Shown: positions 1-11,900 of the stretch, one piece after another
Position numbering within the stretch: position 1 is the first letter of the stretch
Layout of the letters: each line of letters starts with the position of its first letter
NCBI GenBank assembly: GCA_034336665.1
Contig: CM067566.1
Span: 24,024,330 to 24,088,329, forward strand
Length of the DNA stretch: 64,000 nt
From: Luscinia megarhynchos
Lineage: Eukaryota > Chordata > Aves > Passeriformes > Turdidae
Direction of reading: 5' to 3'
The notes under the pieces: generated by a model
What the model saw: only the letters and a program-made list of their open reading frames with translations
Databases searched by the model: none
Told to the model about the DNA's origin: nothing
Program-made: the position numbers and the translations under genes

Positions 1-82
1 TGGATTTGTTTGTTTGTTTGTTTGGGTTGTTTGGTTGGTTTTATTTTTATTGGTTTGATTTGGGTTGGCTTTTTTTGGTGTT
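1..82. repeat. T/G-rich low-complexity tract (TTTG)n
   Basis: The window opens with four consecutive TTTG units, then degenerates into a T-and-G-only stretch with TTGG and TTTTTATT variants. It is simple-sequence DNA and is cut by the window edge, so its full length is unknown. Confidence 0.8.
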
Positions 83-3000
83 CTGAGGCATAAAAAATTA
101 AAATAGGATAATTCCTATTCAAATGTCAAAGTACTGAGGTAAACAGATAGTATTAGACTTTCACTCAGACATTATGATTACTTAAATACATTGCCATGAA
201 AAGGCAAACAATCAACAGAGTTCTTTAAAAGGTTCAGTGCAAATTAGTTTCTGGCGAGGACTGTGCACTGTTCAAGGCTTCATTACAGCCTTTCATTTAT
301 GAATTATGTCAGGAAAAAGCAAAGGATGCTATGTATGCTGTAAAATGAGACAAAAGCCTCAGGAGCCCTCATAGGGCATTGGACAGCTCATTTTAAGGTG
401 GTTGTGAGGACCATTATCTATCACTGCTTCAGGGTCATGAATAGCATCAGGACTTGGGAAATAAAAGCATTAATGAGAAAATAACATTTATGTGTGTGCC
501 TCTCCAGAGTTTAATTCTAATCTGGAACAGTATTTTAAAAGTGAAATACAAATATTTATCCTCCTCATGTCATTCCATTATTTTGAGACTATTTGTCAAA
601 GAAATATAATTAATATTTACGTTTCTGGGTCACATTATTGACACTGGGAGACAGTTTTATTTTCTCTGTTTTCTACATTGTTTATTTTCCATCATACTTT
701 TGTACTTGTATGAGTTAATTTGTCAGAGTTTCTTTATCACCTCTCTAGGATGTTTGACCAGAACCTGACAAATGTTCCAGTTCAGCTATTTTATGCATGC
801 TTTCCACAACTTTTGCCATTCTTCAATGGAAGAAGGAAATGAAAGACATCTGCATTCTATCAGATTTGGTTTCTCCTTAGAGCACAACTGCAGCAGCAGA
901 ATGCTCTTGCTAGATTCTCTTCTTGTCAAACAGGCTATGATGCTGATGGTTCAATGTTTTTCATGAGGAGGTTGTATCTGTGAACACTCTCTCTGGTTCC
1001 TTTCCAAACCTTCTGTGGTAAGAGGACAGTGTGAGGCAAACAAGGTTCTGCTGGGTCCAGTGGGAGGTGGGCACCTGAGAGCTCCTGAGACATTTCCAGC
1101 TCTTGCAGGGAATGGAGCATGTGAGCTTTTTTCTTTTTAATCGACTCTGCTATTAAAAGGTCAATAGGTTTATGCAAAACAAAAATTTGTTCTTCTAATG
1201 CTCTTCTAATGGATCCTCTTCTGACCTTGCTGATGGTCAACAAATTTTTGCTGGGCTGAGGTTGCAATCATTCTTGTAGATTCTGAGCAGAATCGTGTCA
1301 TATGCAGCATTTGAAAAGTGTACTTTAGACAAATGTCACTGTGTGGGAGACAAATGGACATTTGAAACTGAATAAGATGCAGACTGAAAGGATGTGGGGG
1401 GAAATAAAAACCAAGGAAAGAAAAAGATGGCAAACCTCACAGAAATGTGGGGAGATGTGCAGGCAATGCAGGATGTAAAGATTAATAGAAAATGCATATT
1501 GGAAAGAAAATGGAAGAAAACAATGACTGTTTACTGATCTGCCTACATTGAAAGAGTTGCCTGTGTACTTTGTAAACTACATTTCTCCTGCAAGCAGTGA
1601 AACAGAAGGTATCCGCCACAGGGTGAGCTCTGACAGTGCTGGCTGCCCCAGGGCTGCAGTAGTAATGACCTCTGCTAGCTCTCTGCTCAGAAAGGCAGCA
1701 CCAGTAGGCTTCCCCTGGCTCACACTAAACACTTCCTCAGGATCTCTGGTTAGTTCAGACAGCATGAACAAAACCCAGTCTCAACACCTTGGAAAAAAAT
1801 GCACACAGCAGGCTGTGCCAAGTGTTCCATTTTATTTGAAACCATTGGTTCCTGGAGAAACTATCTCAGACCATTCAGTGATGTTCTGCCTCTGGAGCTC
1901 TTGAGGAGGGTTACAAGCCAGCAGGCATCATGAATAGGCTTCCACTCCTGGACCAGGCTAGCACAGAGACTAAACCTGAAAACTGAGTATCTGCTTCCAT
2001 ACGGGCAAACAGCAGAGGGAAGATGCAGGAGAAGCAGCCACTGACCACGGAGATTTCACTGGTAACATTCCTGCTCTCAGTGAGGCTCTTACAACATGGC
2101 TGGATTTTTTTTTTTTTTATTAAAACGCCTAAATCCCTGTAAATAAAACGTGAAAAAACTCAGATTGTATTTTTCCTGATGGAAAAAATTCTTTGTAGGC
2201 CTTGCAGCTGATAGGGAGTGCAAACCTTGAAATCCCTGGAGACTGGGGCTATGAGGAGGAGAAGGGGAGGATGCAGAGCCTGCAGCAGCCACCCACCAAG
2301 ATGCAGCAGCTGTACCAAGTGCCATCGTGCTTTTCAGCATGTGCTTCCAGCAAGAAACAGATGCCCATATTTCTTGAGACTTCAAGTAGCAAAGAGGAGT
2401 GGGAAGTCCTGCAGCTGTGGAGTTTTCACCTCAAGGCCAGTCTCACACCCAGGAACATCTTATGTGAGAGGAATAGAAGAGGAGGAGCAGAGAAAGTAAT
2501 TGGAATCCTCCTGGGACCTTCTCTGAGATCTCTTTCTCTGGATCCAAGATGCTACCCAAGTCATCTATGCTTCATTTCTTTAGCAAATAGAGTGTGTGTT
2601 TAGTTGTTTTCTGGACAATTATTTTTTCTTCTTAAAGGATCTCCATCATTAGGCTCATAGAAAGAGAAATATTTGAGGAGGAGCCCATACCCATGTTCTT
2701 CAAGAGGGAAGAAAAACCTGCTGGAAGACAGCATCATTACAAATATTCATTTTAGAAAAACTTCATTGCAGCTATGTCTAACTAATGGATATAAACCCAC
2801 CAGTATGTACATAAAATGACACATGCTATGGCAGAACAGGATAGAAAATGAATACAATACAAACATCAAACATATTTTAAAAACTAGCCAAATATTCTCA
2901 ACACTATAATGTCAAGAACAATACAGGAAATTATGTAAGCACAATCAGAAGATGGATAAGCATAAAAACTCAGCATTTCTCAGCCGAGTTTGATGGAAAA

Positions 3001-4486
3001 AGTTGTTTTAGAGCTTTCTTGTGGCATTTTGCTGCCATTTACATTGACACCTGACAAATGATTGCTGGAAATGTCATTCAACATATGTTGCAAATTTTCA
3101 TAACAGATTTTGCAATGGCTGTGATATTAAATTTGCATCACCAGTCTTTTTTAAAATCAAGTAGCAACAATTGGAAAGCACTAAAGTGATTACCAGGAAG
3201 AAATATTTTAAAAATTCAAATTAATTTTTGTATTTTCTAAGACCTCTGGTATTTTCTGAAGTCTCCATTCATCTCAGAATTCTGAGCTTGTTATATTGCA
3301 AAGCTTTCACTCTTGGTTAGCATATGTCTTCCTGAATATTAATTTGTGCTTTGGAAAGCACATTTTTTAAAAATGGTTTTGTAAAGTTGTATGAAATTTC
3401 ATCTAAAATGCTTTGACACTAAAGATATTTAATATATGTGACATGGATGTTTTCCTCTGCAGTTAATATTTGCAGTCACTACCTTTTGGGTGCAACAGAA
3501 GACATCTGGCTGTTATGAGAGGCTAGCTTTGCTAATATACTTAATTCCTATTATTGCTGCATCTTGCCTATTACTCAAATGGGTCCATTAGCAAAACCTC
3601 TTTCTGAAATCACAGGCACTACAAAGGACTTGGGAATTTTCTGTCATTCCTTTCAGTATTGCTTTCAGCAGCTTGATTATATAGAGCAGGGCTTGTGTCC
3701 CTAGTCCCTTTGCACATTTTCTAAACAAGATTTTTCATGCCAACAACATACAATATACTGTGAGCAGAAGTTGTGGAGCAAGCAGCTTTTGCTGACCCAA
3801 CCCATCTGTTCTTTTCTGTTCTTTGTGGCTGGAACTGTGCTCCTGTTTCATCCTGGACTTTGACCAGGATTTTATCATCAAAATGTACTTTAAAACTGCT
3901 CCTATTATGAATATTTGCTTAATTGATTCAGATTTTTTTTTATCATCATAATGGATTGGTTAAGAAGTGTGGCTTACTGCATCATACTAGTAAGTGAAAT
4001 TGTTAGGTTTTAGTTTCAAACTTATAAACTACACAATCCTTCACTGCCATGATGACTTTGACCTTGGATTTCATGACATAAAATGCAGAAATAACTACTT
4101 TTGCATGAAATGACATCCTGCTTTTCTTTTAAACCCTAATATTCTTGACAGAAAATGTATTCAGTTATATTTTTCATTAGCTTTGAATGCTCAGCACCTG
4201 CCTGCTGGCTCAGTTAGCAGAGTTGCAGGCTAAGCCTGGGGAATCTCAATACCTTGTACATTTTGTCAGAACAATATCTTTTCCTTAACCTGCAAAATAT
4301 TCAGTTAACAAAAATAAAATCTTCCTAAAGGGGTATTAGAAAGACTGATATGACTGATCACTGAACACAGTTTTTCTCATGTTCCTCAGATTTTTTCTCA
4401 TCCATGCAGTGATAGCAGTGTTGAGTACTAATTTTACTGGTAGACTGGTTTTTGCAGACAAATATTGAGCAAATAGTTAAGTTTAC
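83..4486. other. Non-coding unique sequence, nothing recognised
   Basis: No transposon, RNA gene or recognisable coding region was found here. The stretch around 1.0-2.6 kb is somewhat richer in G and C and yields overlapping frames of up to about 130 codons on both strands. These frames show no domain, no compositional bias and no splice-site structure, so I read them as chance ORFs. A run of 14 T at 2,107-2,120 is the only simple sequence of note. The AT-rich part at 3.0-4.2 kb is unique sequence. Confidence 0.6.
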
Positions 4487-4552
4487 CAGATCCTGATTTC
4501 TTGAATCACTGAAAACCTCATGAGAGATGTTGAAGAGCATCTTCCTATCAAA
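4487..4552 (-). other. Candidate exon, splice-site based (unrecognised)
   Basis: On the minus strand a long pyrimidine tract ending in CCTTCAG precedes a 66-base segment that is open in one frame (22 codons, beginning FDRKMLF). It ends at CTG followed by GTAAAC, an acceptable donor site. The open frame also continues past the donor for another 42 codons, so a terminal exon is an alternative. The peptide matches nothing I know. Poly-pyrimidine plus CAG occurs often by chance in 64 kb of AT-rich DNA, so this is a weak call made only from splice-site appearance. Confidence 0.12.
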
Positions 4553-7500
4553 CTGAAGGAAAAAAAAACAAAAAACACATTAGGTCTCCTCAGAAGCATA
4601 TGCATAATGGATTTGTGAAGCATCTGTAATAAAATCAATATTCAAAACACACCATTAATGTATTGATATTATACTGGGAGAGGATAGTTTTGTGGCTAAG
4701 GAGAAAATTCCTTAATCTTCCTTTATGCTTGTGAATAAACTAGGAATCTGTTAACCAGCTTGATGATTTGTATATGATCATTAGCACATTGTTTTTAGAT
4801 TTAAGGCATAATTATTTCTGGCTTGTTTCTCCCATTTCACAAGAGAAAAGCACACAGAACAGCAAGAATTTTGGAAATAGAATAGAAATGAAATTAACTT
4901 CCCTAACCATCAAAGGACCTGTCCTAATTTATTTTTGTCATTGCTGCACGCCTGCCGTAGGTGGAGGGAGGAATCCTGAAGCACACTGTATGGGCTCCTC
5001 CAAGGCAGGGAATCCTGCCTTTGGGAATCCTGCATGATCTTCCTTTGCTTTCAAATGCAGCAACTGCTAATGAGACATCTCAGCTGACATCATCTTTTCC
5101 ATTAACATACAAACCGAGGAGATATTTCAAAGATAAGCTCCCTTACACTGCAAAACTTTATAGAAGTTTAAAACACACTAACTGGGAAACACATATTTAA
5201 TTTTCTTTCAGTGGAATTCTCAAGTAGTTTTTCCATGATTTCCATCCTTTATGTTATTTAGATTGATCTTCTGGTTACAATACTTTATTATATGTCATAA
5301 AATTAATGAAAGATTGATTTATCTCATGATGCTGAGTAAGTAGCAGATGAAATTCCACATTAATAACCACAAGTTTTCTCAGAGAAAAAGAAGATAAACT
5401 ATATATACCTAATGATGAGTCTTAGCTTGACCATTAGAACTTTGAAAGAAGATCTTTAAGACATCTTGAACAGGATTCAAAAACATTAACTTCATCCTTA
5501 GAAGCTGTAGAAAGACTGTTGTAGAATGTCTTAAAAAAAAAAAGATGGAGAGAAGATTATAAGTGTTTGTGCTGAATATAGTTACAGTGAGTATCTCTTT
5601 AGTATAGTCACATCTTTATACCAAGCTTTTCTGAACTCAGGTGAAAAAAATAGGAGTAGTGAAATAGGCAGAAAACCAAACAGGAAGAATGGTCAGAATT
5701 TTTGAAAAGTATCTCTTCAGGAAGCCTGAAATGGATCAAGTTCCTCAATCAAGAAACAAGAATGACAGAAATTTATCAAATCAAGAATAAACTAGAGGTC
5801 ATTGGAAATACTTGCAATGGTACTTACTTAAGTAGGATTTATTGGTAGTTGTACTTAAGCAGCATTTTGAGTAATATAGCTTTTAAAAGCAGCAATGTCT
5901 ATATTCATACAGAAAGTTAAAAAAAAACTACCTTCTTTCCCATAGAGTGTCTAATTACTAACCCACTGCCAGAGGACATAGTTGTTAAAAGCTTATGTGG
6001 TTTCCTAAGATGATTTGACATACTTTTGGAATAAACTAAAAAAAATCCATTAAAGGCACTATAAACTCAGATATAAAATTTCTAGTTTTGGAAGTCCTTA
6101 ACCTCCCAACTACTGAGGGAAAGAAGTAGTAGAAATATGTTTATAAACTTGCTCTATTCCTGTACCTTTGCCTAGAATTTGTGTTTAGACATCAACAGCT
6201 CCACACTGTAAAGGTCAATGCAAGGAGAGGATTTCTCACATTAGTTCTCACATTTGTTCTTCAATAACAGTAATAGGAAAGCAAGTGAAAAAGCTTTAGC
6301 AGAGAAACAAAATTTTCTTCAAAGAGGTTCTTCATGTTGTGTTCTGGACTGCAGTGAATTGTAAAGAAGAGTCAAAAATGGAGAAACTGATTGGAAATTT
6401 CTTGGGTCAACTCATTCACTGGGACAGGTGATTCAGCTAAGAGTGGAGGATCAATGACATTTTTTTCTGTCTGAGAAGCTGCCCCACATGTCAGGTCAGT
6501 CACTAATTACAGCACCAGAGTTCTGTGCCTCAGTGATGAGCATGACATCAGCATGGTGCAATGAAGAGAATGAAAGGTCTTAGGGTTTGACCTTCAACCC
6601 TGGGGCACAATGCTGGCCATTGCTTTGTGCAAAGTGAAGCCACCTGCACTTAATTAATTCATGTGAACAAAACATCTTCTTCCAGGTAGGTCTGAAGACT
6701 GTGGAGAATTCACATTAATCAGAAAGGCAGTGTCTCAGGACTCTGTTTCCAAACTGAGAGTATCCCATGCAAGCCTAGAGGCAGCAAATGCCCTAGGTAA
6801 AGGCAGGAGAGTTTCCTTTGGACAGTTCAGACATTTTCATGCAACATGTATGTAAGTAGATCATGCTTCTTGTCTGGTAAGCATTCCATGTTATTATTCT
6901 GTGAAATAAAGTCTGCAATTTTTTTTCACAAGGTTTGACTTGGGGCATAGCTCTGTATTTTCACTTGTAGTCTACGGGTTTTATTTGTAAACATAAACAC
7001 GTAAAAGAAATAACCTTGCCTAATTAATAATTTATTGTTGTTTCTTCGGTTTCAAATCTAATTGCTTCCAATTTTCTACTTCCTGCAGGGTGCTGTGACC
7101 CATAATTAGTCTGTTAAATGGATTTGTTGGTATCAGATCTATTTTCAGGCATGCCAGCCACCTCATGTATTACAAGAACTCTTTTTAATAAATGCTTGTT
7201 TATATTGCAGAACTATTAGAATCCCAGCAAAAGCCAAATATAGCAAAAGCTTATATTAAATTTATTTTATAAAAAAATTTAATTTGAAAATCAATTGTTT
7301 TTTAAAAAAATGGTGCTCTTGTATACATATTCCATCCAGCAGTGATTTGGACTTCTGGGCTCAGGACTCACTAGTTAGGATACACAACAAAATCCATAGG
7401 AGGTGAGGATCCTGTTGGTTAGGAGATCCATGGTAGGTGTAATTGTACAGATTCCTTGAGCTTCTCAGGGAGGCTTTCATAACTATCTAAACAGCTTTTA

Positions 7501-8082
7501 ATTAATTAGCACTTTTGAATGTCATTTTCTGTGTCCTTAATTAACAGTATCCTTAATTAACAGGGAGATTCAGAAAAAAAATGATGGAATGATACACTGA
7601 AAATTTTTAATATATTAGATTTTTTGGTGCATTGAAGTTTTATATCTTACAATTTAAACTGACCTCATTATTGCAAAAGAACTAAAATATTTAATAGAAT
7701 GTGACAGAAAAGTGATTTTACTCATTTAAATAATATGCTGATGTCTGTCTTTTGACAGAAGATGGTCCTCCTCTGTCGCCACCTGAAAGATTCTAAATTA
7801 ATATTTCCTTGTTATTGAGAGTTGGTGGTGCTTTAGTCTATGAGGATGTTTTAAGAGACCCAAACTGAGACAAGTTATTAAATTTTACAGCTTTACATAA
7901 TATGATTACATGAAGAAATTATTTTATATAATATTTATTTGCTACACATTAATCTGACTTTTTATTCCTAAAGTGAATCTTACAACAATGAATTGGGAGA
8001 TTAATTTTTTTCAGTGTTAATAGAAATAGTTCTGCATTTTAAAGGTGTTAATGTTGATGAAGCTGCACATGATGCATAAAAT
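4553..8082. other. Non-coding AT-rich sequence, nothing recognised
   Basis: This is AT-rich unique sequence without a transposon or gene that I can identify. A 13-base direct repeat (CCTTAATTAACAG) occurs at 7,535-7,547 and 7,551-7,563, a small local duplication. Otherwise only short homopolymer runs are seen. Confidence 0.6.
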
Positions 8083-8157
8083 GTCATATATATATATATA
8101 TATACATACATATATATATATACATACATATATATATATACATACATATATATATAT
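8083..8157. repeat. TA/CATA compound microsatellite
   Basis: Alternating TA is interrupted by CATACA at regular spacing, giving a higher-order unit of 18 bases (ACATACA followed by alternating TA) repeated about three times. On the plus strand it produces a repetitive IYIHTY-type peptide, an artefact of the repeat. Replication slippage is the expected origin. Confidence 0.95.
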
Positions 8158-8855
8158 GGAAAAATTTAATACTAGGTTTTTTTCCACTTGTCAAACACTG
8201 AAAGACATGAGCTTTTGGTCCTGGAGATCAACAATAAAGAATGAACAATATCTTAATTTTGTAATAAATAAACTAAATATAAGGTTTATATTGTTCATTC
8301 CTTTCAGCACTACTCTGAAAAATGAAAAGGTATGAAAGAGTAAGATATCCTCAGGAACAAGAGCAGGTGTTCTTGCATCCTATTTTTCTAGCATGCTAAG
8401 GATGTTATGCTGAGGATACTTTGCAACATCAACCCTCCTATATCTTCCTATTCATGTTGCCTCCATTTCCCTCCACTGCTTTGTCTTCTATGCTGATGAA
8501 CAAATTTTTTAAAGAAAAATGAAAGTTTCTTAATTTAAAAAGAAGATGAAGATGGAAGTGCTCTTTTAATCTCATATGAATGCTCTATGAACATAATTTA
8601 TTGTTTTGTTTTTAAATCAACACTACACAATAATTTAATGCATTTTTTTGATTCTTCAGATCCTCAGTAGTACTCAGACCTTCTACATAATTTAGTCTAA
8701 AATGTTGAAGGCTAAGAGCCAGTGGAAGTAAGCTATGGAAAATGTGTAATGGCTCTCATTCTTGATCTCAAAGGATGGAAATACCTGTCCCTGTTTTAAA
8801 ACATTTCTTCCTTTTTAGTTGTGTGGGTTGGGGTTTTTTTAAATTTTTTTTTCAG
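8158..8855. other. Non-coding AT-rich sequence, nothing recognised
   Basis: This is unique AT-rich sequence between the microsatellite and a polypyrimidine tract at 8,833-8,852. I see no gene or known repeat. Confidence 0.55.
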
Positions 8856-8955
8856 AATGACAGATCTGGCAAAAAGTGGAAACTGCAATCTTGCCAGGAG
8901 ATTGGATCATCCGGTCAAGAAATTGAGTAATTCTGCCAAAAAGAGTACATGGCAA
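8856..8955 (+). other. Weak candidate exon after a polypyrimidine tract
   Basis: A T-rich tract ending in TTCAG is followed at once by an ATG frame that stays open for 33 codons up to a GT at 8,956. The would-be donor, CAA followed by GTACTA, is poor, and the frame simply reads on for about 20 more codons beyond it. The peptide is rich in Lys, Ser and Asn and is not recognised. A chance ORF is the more likely reading. Confidence 0.08.
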
Positions 8956-11900
8956 GTACTATTTACTATTGGTAGCAACCAATATTTACTGTTTTCCTGT
9001 TCAGTTAGAACATGATTTTAGCTTGACACCTGTAACTGGGATATTATGTTTTTAAAATAAGAGAAGGGGGGTGGGGAGGGGGAAGAGCAAAATCATCTAT
9101 AAGGAGAAGAAAAACGAGCAAATATGAAAAATCAAACCGTGTAGAAACAGCCTGAGTGGTTTTGTTTTTTGTTTTTTTGTTTTTAATGTAGGTTTCAGGA
9201 AGGTGCCGTTGTTAAAATCATTCATCTGGTGTGTGTAAAGTGTACTAGAGCCATCAAAAAGTCTTTTTCTTGCACATGGTAGGAGCCATGCATCAGTAAG
9301 GTAGCCTGGGGATGAGTCTAGCATGTAAGATCCCAATTCTGCAGCTGGGAACCATCCCATCTTTCTTTGGAGTGGGGCAAAAAGAAAAACATAGTAAAAA
9401 CTGCCACAGTTATGAACTCAAAACAGCCAGCATGGCAAAACCAGACAATTATTTACCCTTGTGGTAAAGTCTAGCAATACACTGCAAATTCATTTATTAA
9501 TAATAAACTCAGTAGAGGAGTGCTTTAGCTGCATAATCTTAAGTGTTTATTTAGTAGCTGACCATGGTTATTACTTTTTAGTGATGTCAACAAACATTTA
9601 CAAAAAAAGTAACAAATCTTTTGACCTGGTGCTCTTGGAAAAGAGTACCTGCCTCATACATGTACTAAAATAAGCACCAACAAAACTGAAGAAGGCAGAT
9701 GCTTTCTTTCCCTGTCAGAAAATAGTCTTAGAAGAAAGTGGGATGAGTGCATGAATCTTGCTTATTTTGGAATGAGTTTTCCTTTTATCTCTTGAAATAG
9801 TACACTTGGTCTGTGAATAGTCATTTTGCAGAAGCCTGCATTCTTTAAATTGCTGTATCTCTAAATTTTTCTTAGATGATAATCCATATGAGTGTACCAG
9901 AGGTCCTAGATAAAAAAAAAAAAGTAAGAATCAAAGTAAGGTCAAGAAAATAGGCAGAATACCCATTGCTAATCATTCCTTTAGCTATTCATTACATTAT
10001 GGATTTTGTTCCTGTCATTTCAATTACACTATCTACATTTCATTTTCCTTCCCAATAAGAGGGTTATAGTTCCTTTCTAAAATTAATTTGATGTGTAGGG
10101 ATAGTTTCATTTTGCTAAGTCCAGTCAGTGGGGCTAATTTGCCATATCGAATCATGTTATTTAAGTCAAGAAGTAATGCTTAAATTACCTCATTTCATCT
10201 CCTGTATCCCTTGGGCTATATATTTTTCCACAGGTGTTAAAGTTACTGATTGTGTATGAATTAATTGTTCCATTGAATCCACTTTTTTCAGCATGTTTTA
10301 CATTGCTTAGTCACATTTGCAGTCACAAATAAGGAAATAACTGTCAATTTGTAACCATAGATTTTTGTTCAAGAAGACCCTTAGGATTTTATATTCCTCG
10401 GTTATTGGTTTGATATTTTTTTCTTGCTTTAAATTATTTCTCAGGAGCTAGGGTGTGTGCATATGTGTGAGCTGTAATTAGCTTTCATCTTTGCACGTTT
10501 TTAAAACATATTAGAACTTGTGTATTTTCCATATCATACTTACAAATTGTCTTCCTCAATTTCTTTAATGATGTCTATTTGTACAGTAAAAATTTCCTAT
10601 GCTGTTTTTGGTCCATTCCTCGTTTTGGAAGTTGATGTTGTCTTCTTTGGTCCGCAAGATTTTAAATCTATCTTAGATTCACTCCTTCCCTTCACAGTCT
10701 CCTCCAGTATGGCTGTCATGTCTTTCTAGATGTGAAAGTTTGAAACTGGCTACATTAAACATACATTTGCTCCAATTATCAAAGGCTCCAATTTATCTGC
10801 ACAGCTGTTCTGAATTAATGGTAAATTATTAGACTTTCAGTGTGGTCTTTTCATTCTATCACTAAAAATAAGTATTATTTCATATTTACTCTGAATAAAG
10901 ACTAGAAATTGCTGAAGCTTTTTGAGCCTGGGATGAACCTTGCCCCTATTCCCTGGCAATTCCATCTGAGAACAACTTTTGAAATCTGAAATACAGCCGT
11001 ATTTTTAATACCAGAACACAGGGTTCTTGTATGTCAGATGCCTGGTGCCATTACCTCTAATAATCAAACCTGCAATTTTCTCAGTTAATTAAACAGAATC
11101 ATTTGACAAGATACATTTTCTGGGAAAGCATGTCAATTGTTTGCATTATATTTTTACTCATTGTCTTATATTAATTACAGTCCTTTATATTCATTATTCT
11201 TTGAGTTCTGTATGAGCTGTCTCATTACTTTCCCCAGGGCTGGTGTCTAGCTAGCCTGCCCATAGTCATGTGGGTCAGCCAGCACACTCTGGCTCAATGG
11301 TTTCAATGGCATACTTTATTCATTTGTATTTTCTCTGGCATGCAGAGACCTAATTAAAATTGCTACCAGGGGGTCAGAGATGTCCTCTATCTACAATTAC
11401 AGTATAATTGTTGGTAATTTTAAAATGTTTTCTCCTAGCAAAATCTCCTGAATTAGAGCTGAAAAACCCTTTGAGATTATCAATTTAAATATAATCCAAA
11501 AAAATTATTATGCAATATTATGAAGAATGCAATAATCAAGTAATGAACTAAGGGGAGCTATAACCCCCATTTTTAAAAAGAGAAATAAGGAATATCTGGA
11601 TAACTACAGGTTATCTTTACAAGTATCTTTACAGTTTACTTTACAAGTAAAGAAATGTGTATCACAAATTCAGGTCTAGGAACAAAACTGGTCTCAAAAC
11701 GTTGTTTTACTCAGGTCTGATACTAGCATACTGAGCTGGAACAGGAAATGAAGGATTATTTGAAAGCCAAACAATGAGGTATCAGCCAAACCTTATCTTC
11801 ACAGCATGGTAATTTGTGTAATGGCCCATAATCAGATTTTATGGTCCTGACATTGCTTTTTCTTCTAAATAACAAGCTGAGTAATCCTTAAAAATTATAG

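Noticed and set aside
2202..2603. 133-codon plus-strand ORF as a gene
   Set aside because: It begins with a non-ATG codon in a patch where both strands are open; no domain, splice or promoter evidence.
8083..8157. CRISPR-like array
   Set aside because: The regular spacing is a nested TA/CATA microsatellite; there are no distinct spacers, and the genome is vertebrate.
9066..9082. G-quadruplex
   Set aside because: Only three separate G runs are present, so a standard four-tract motif is not met without using two-G tracts.
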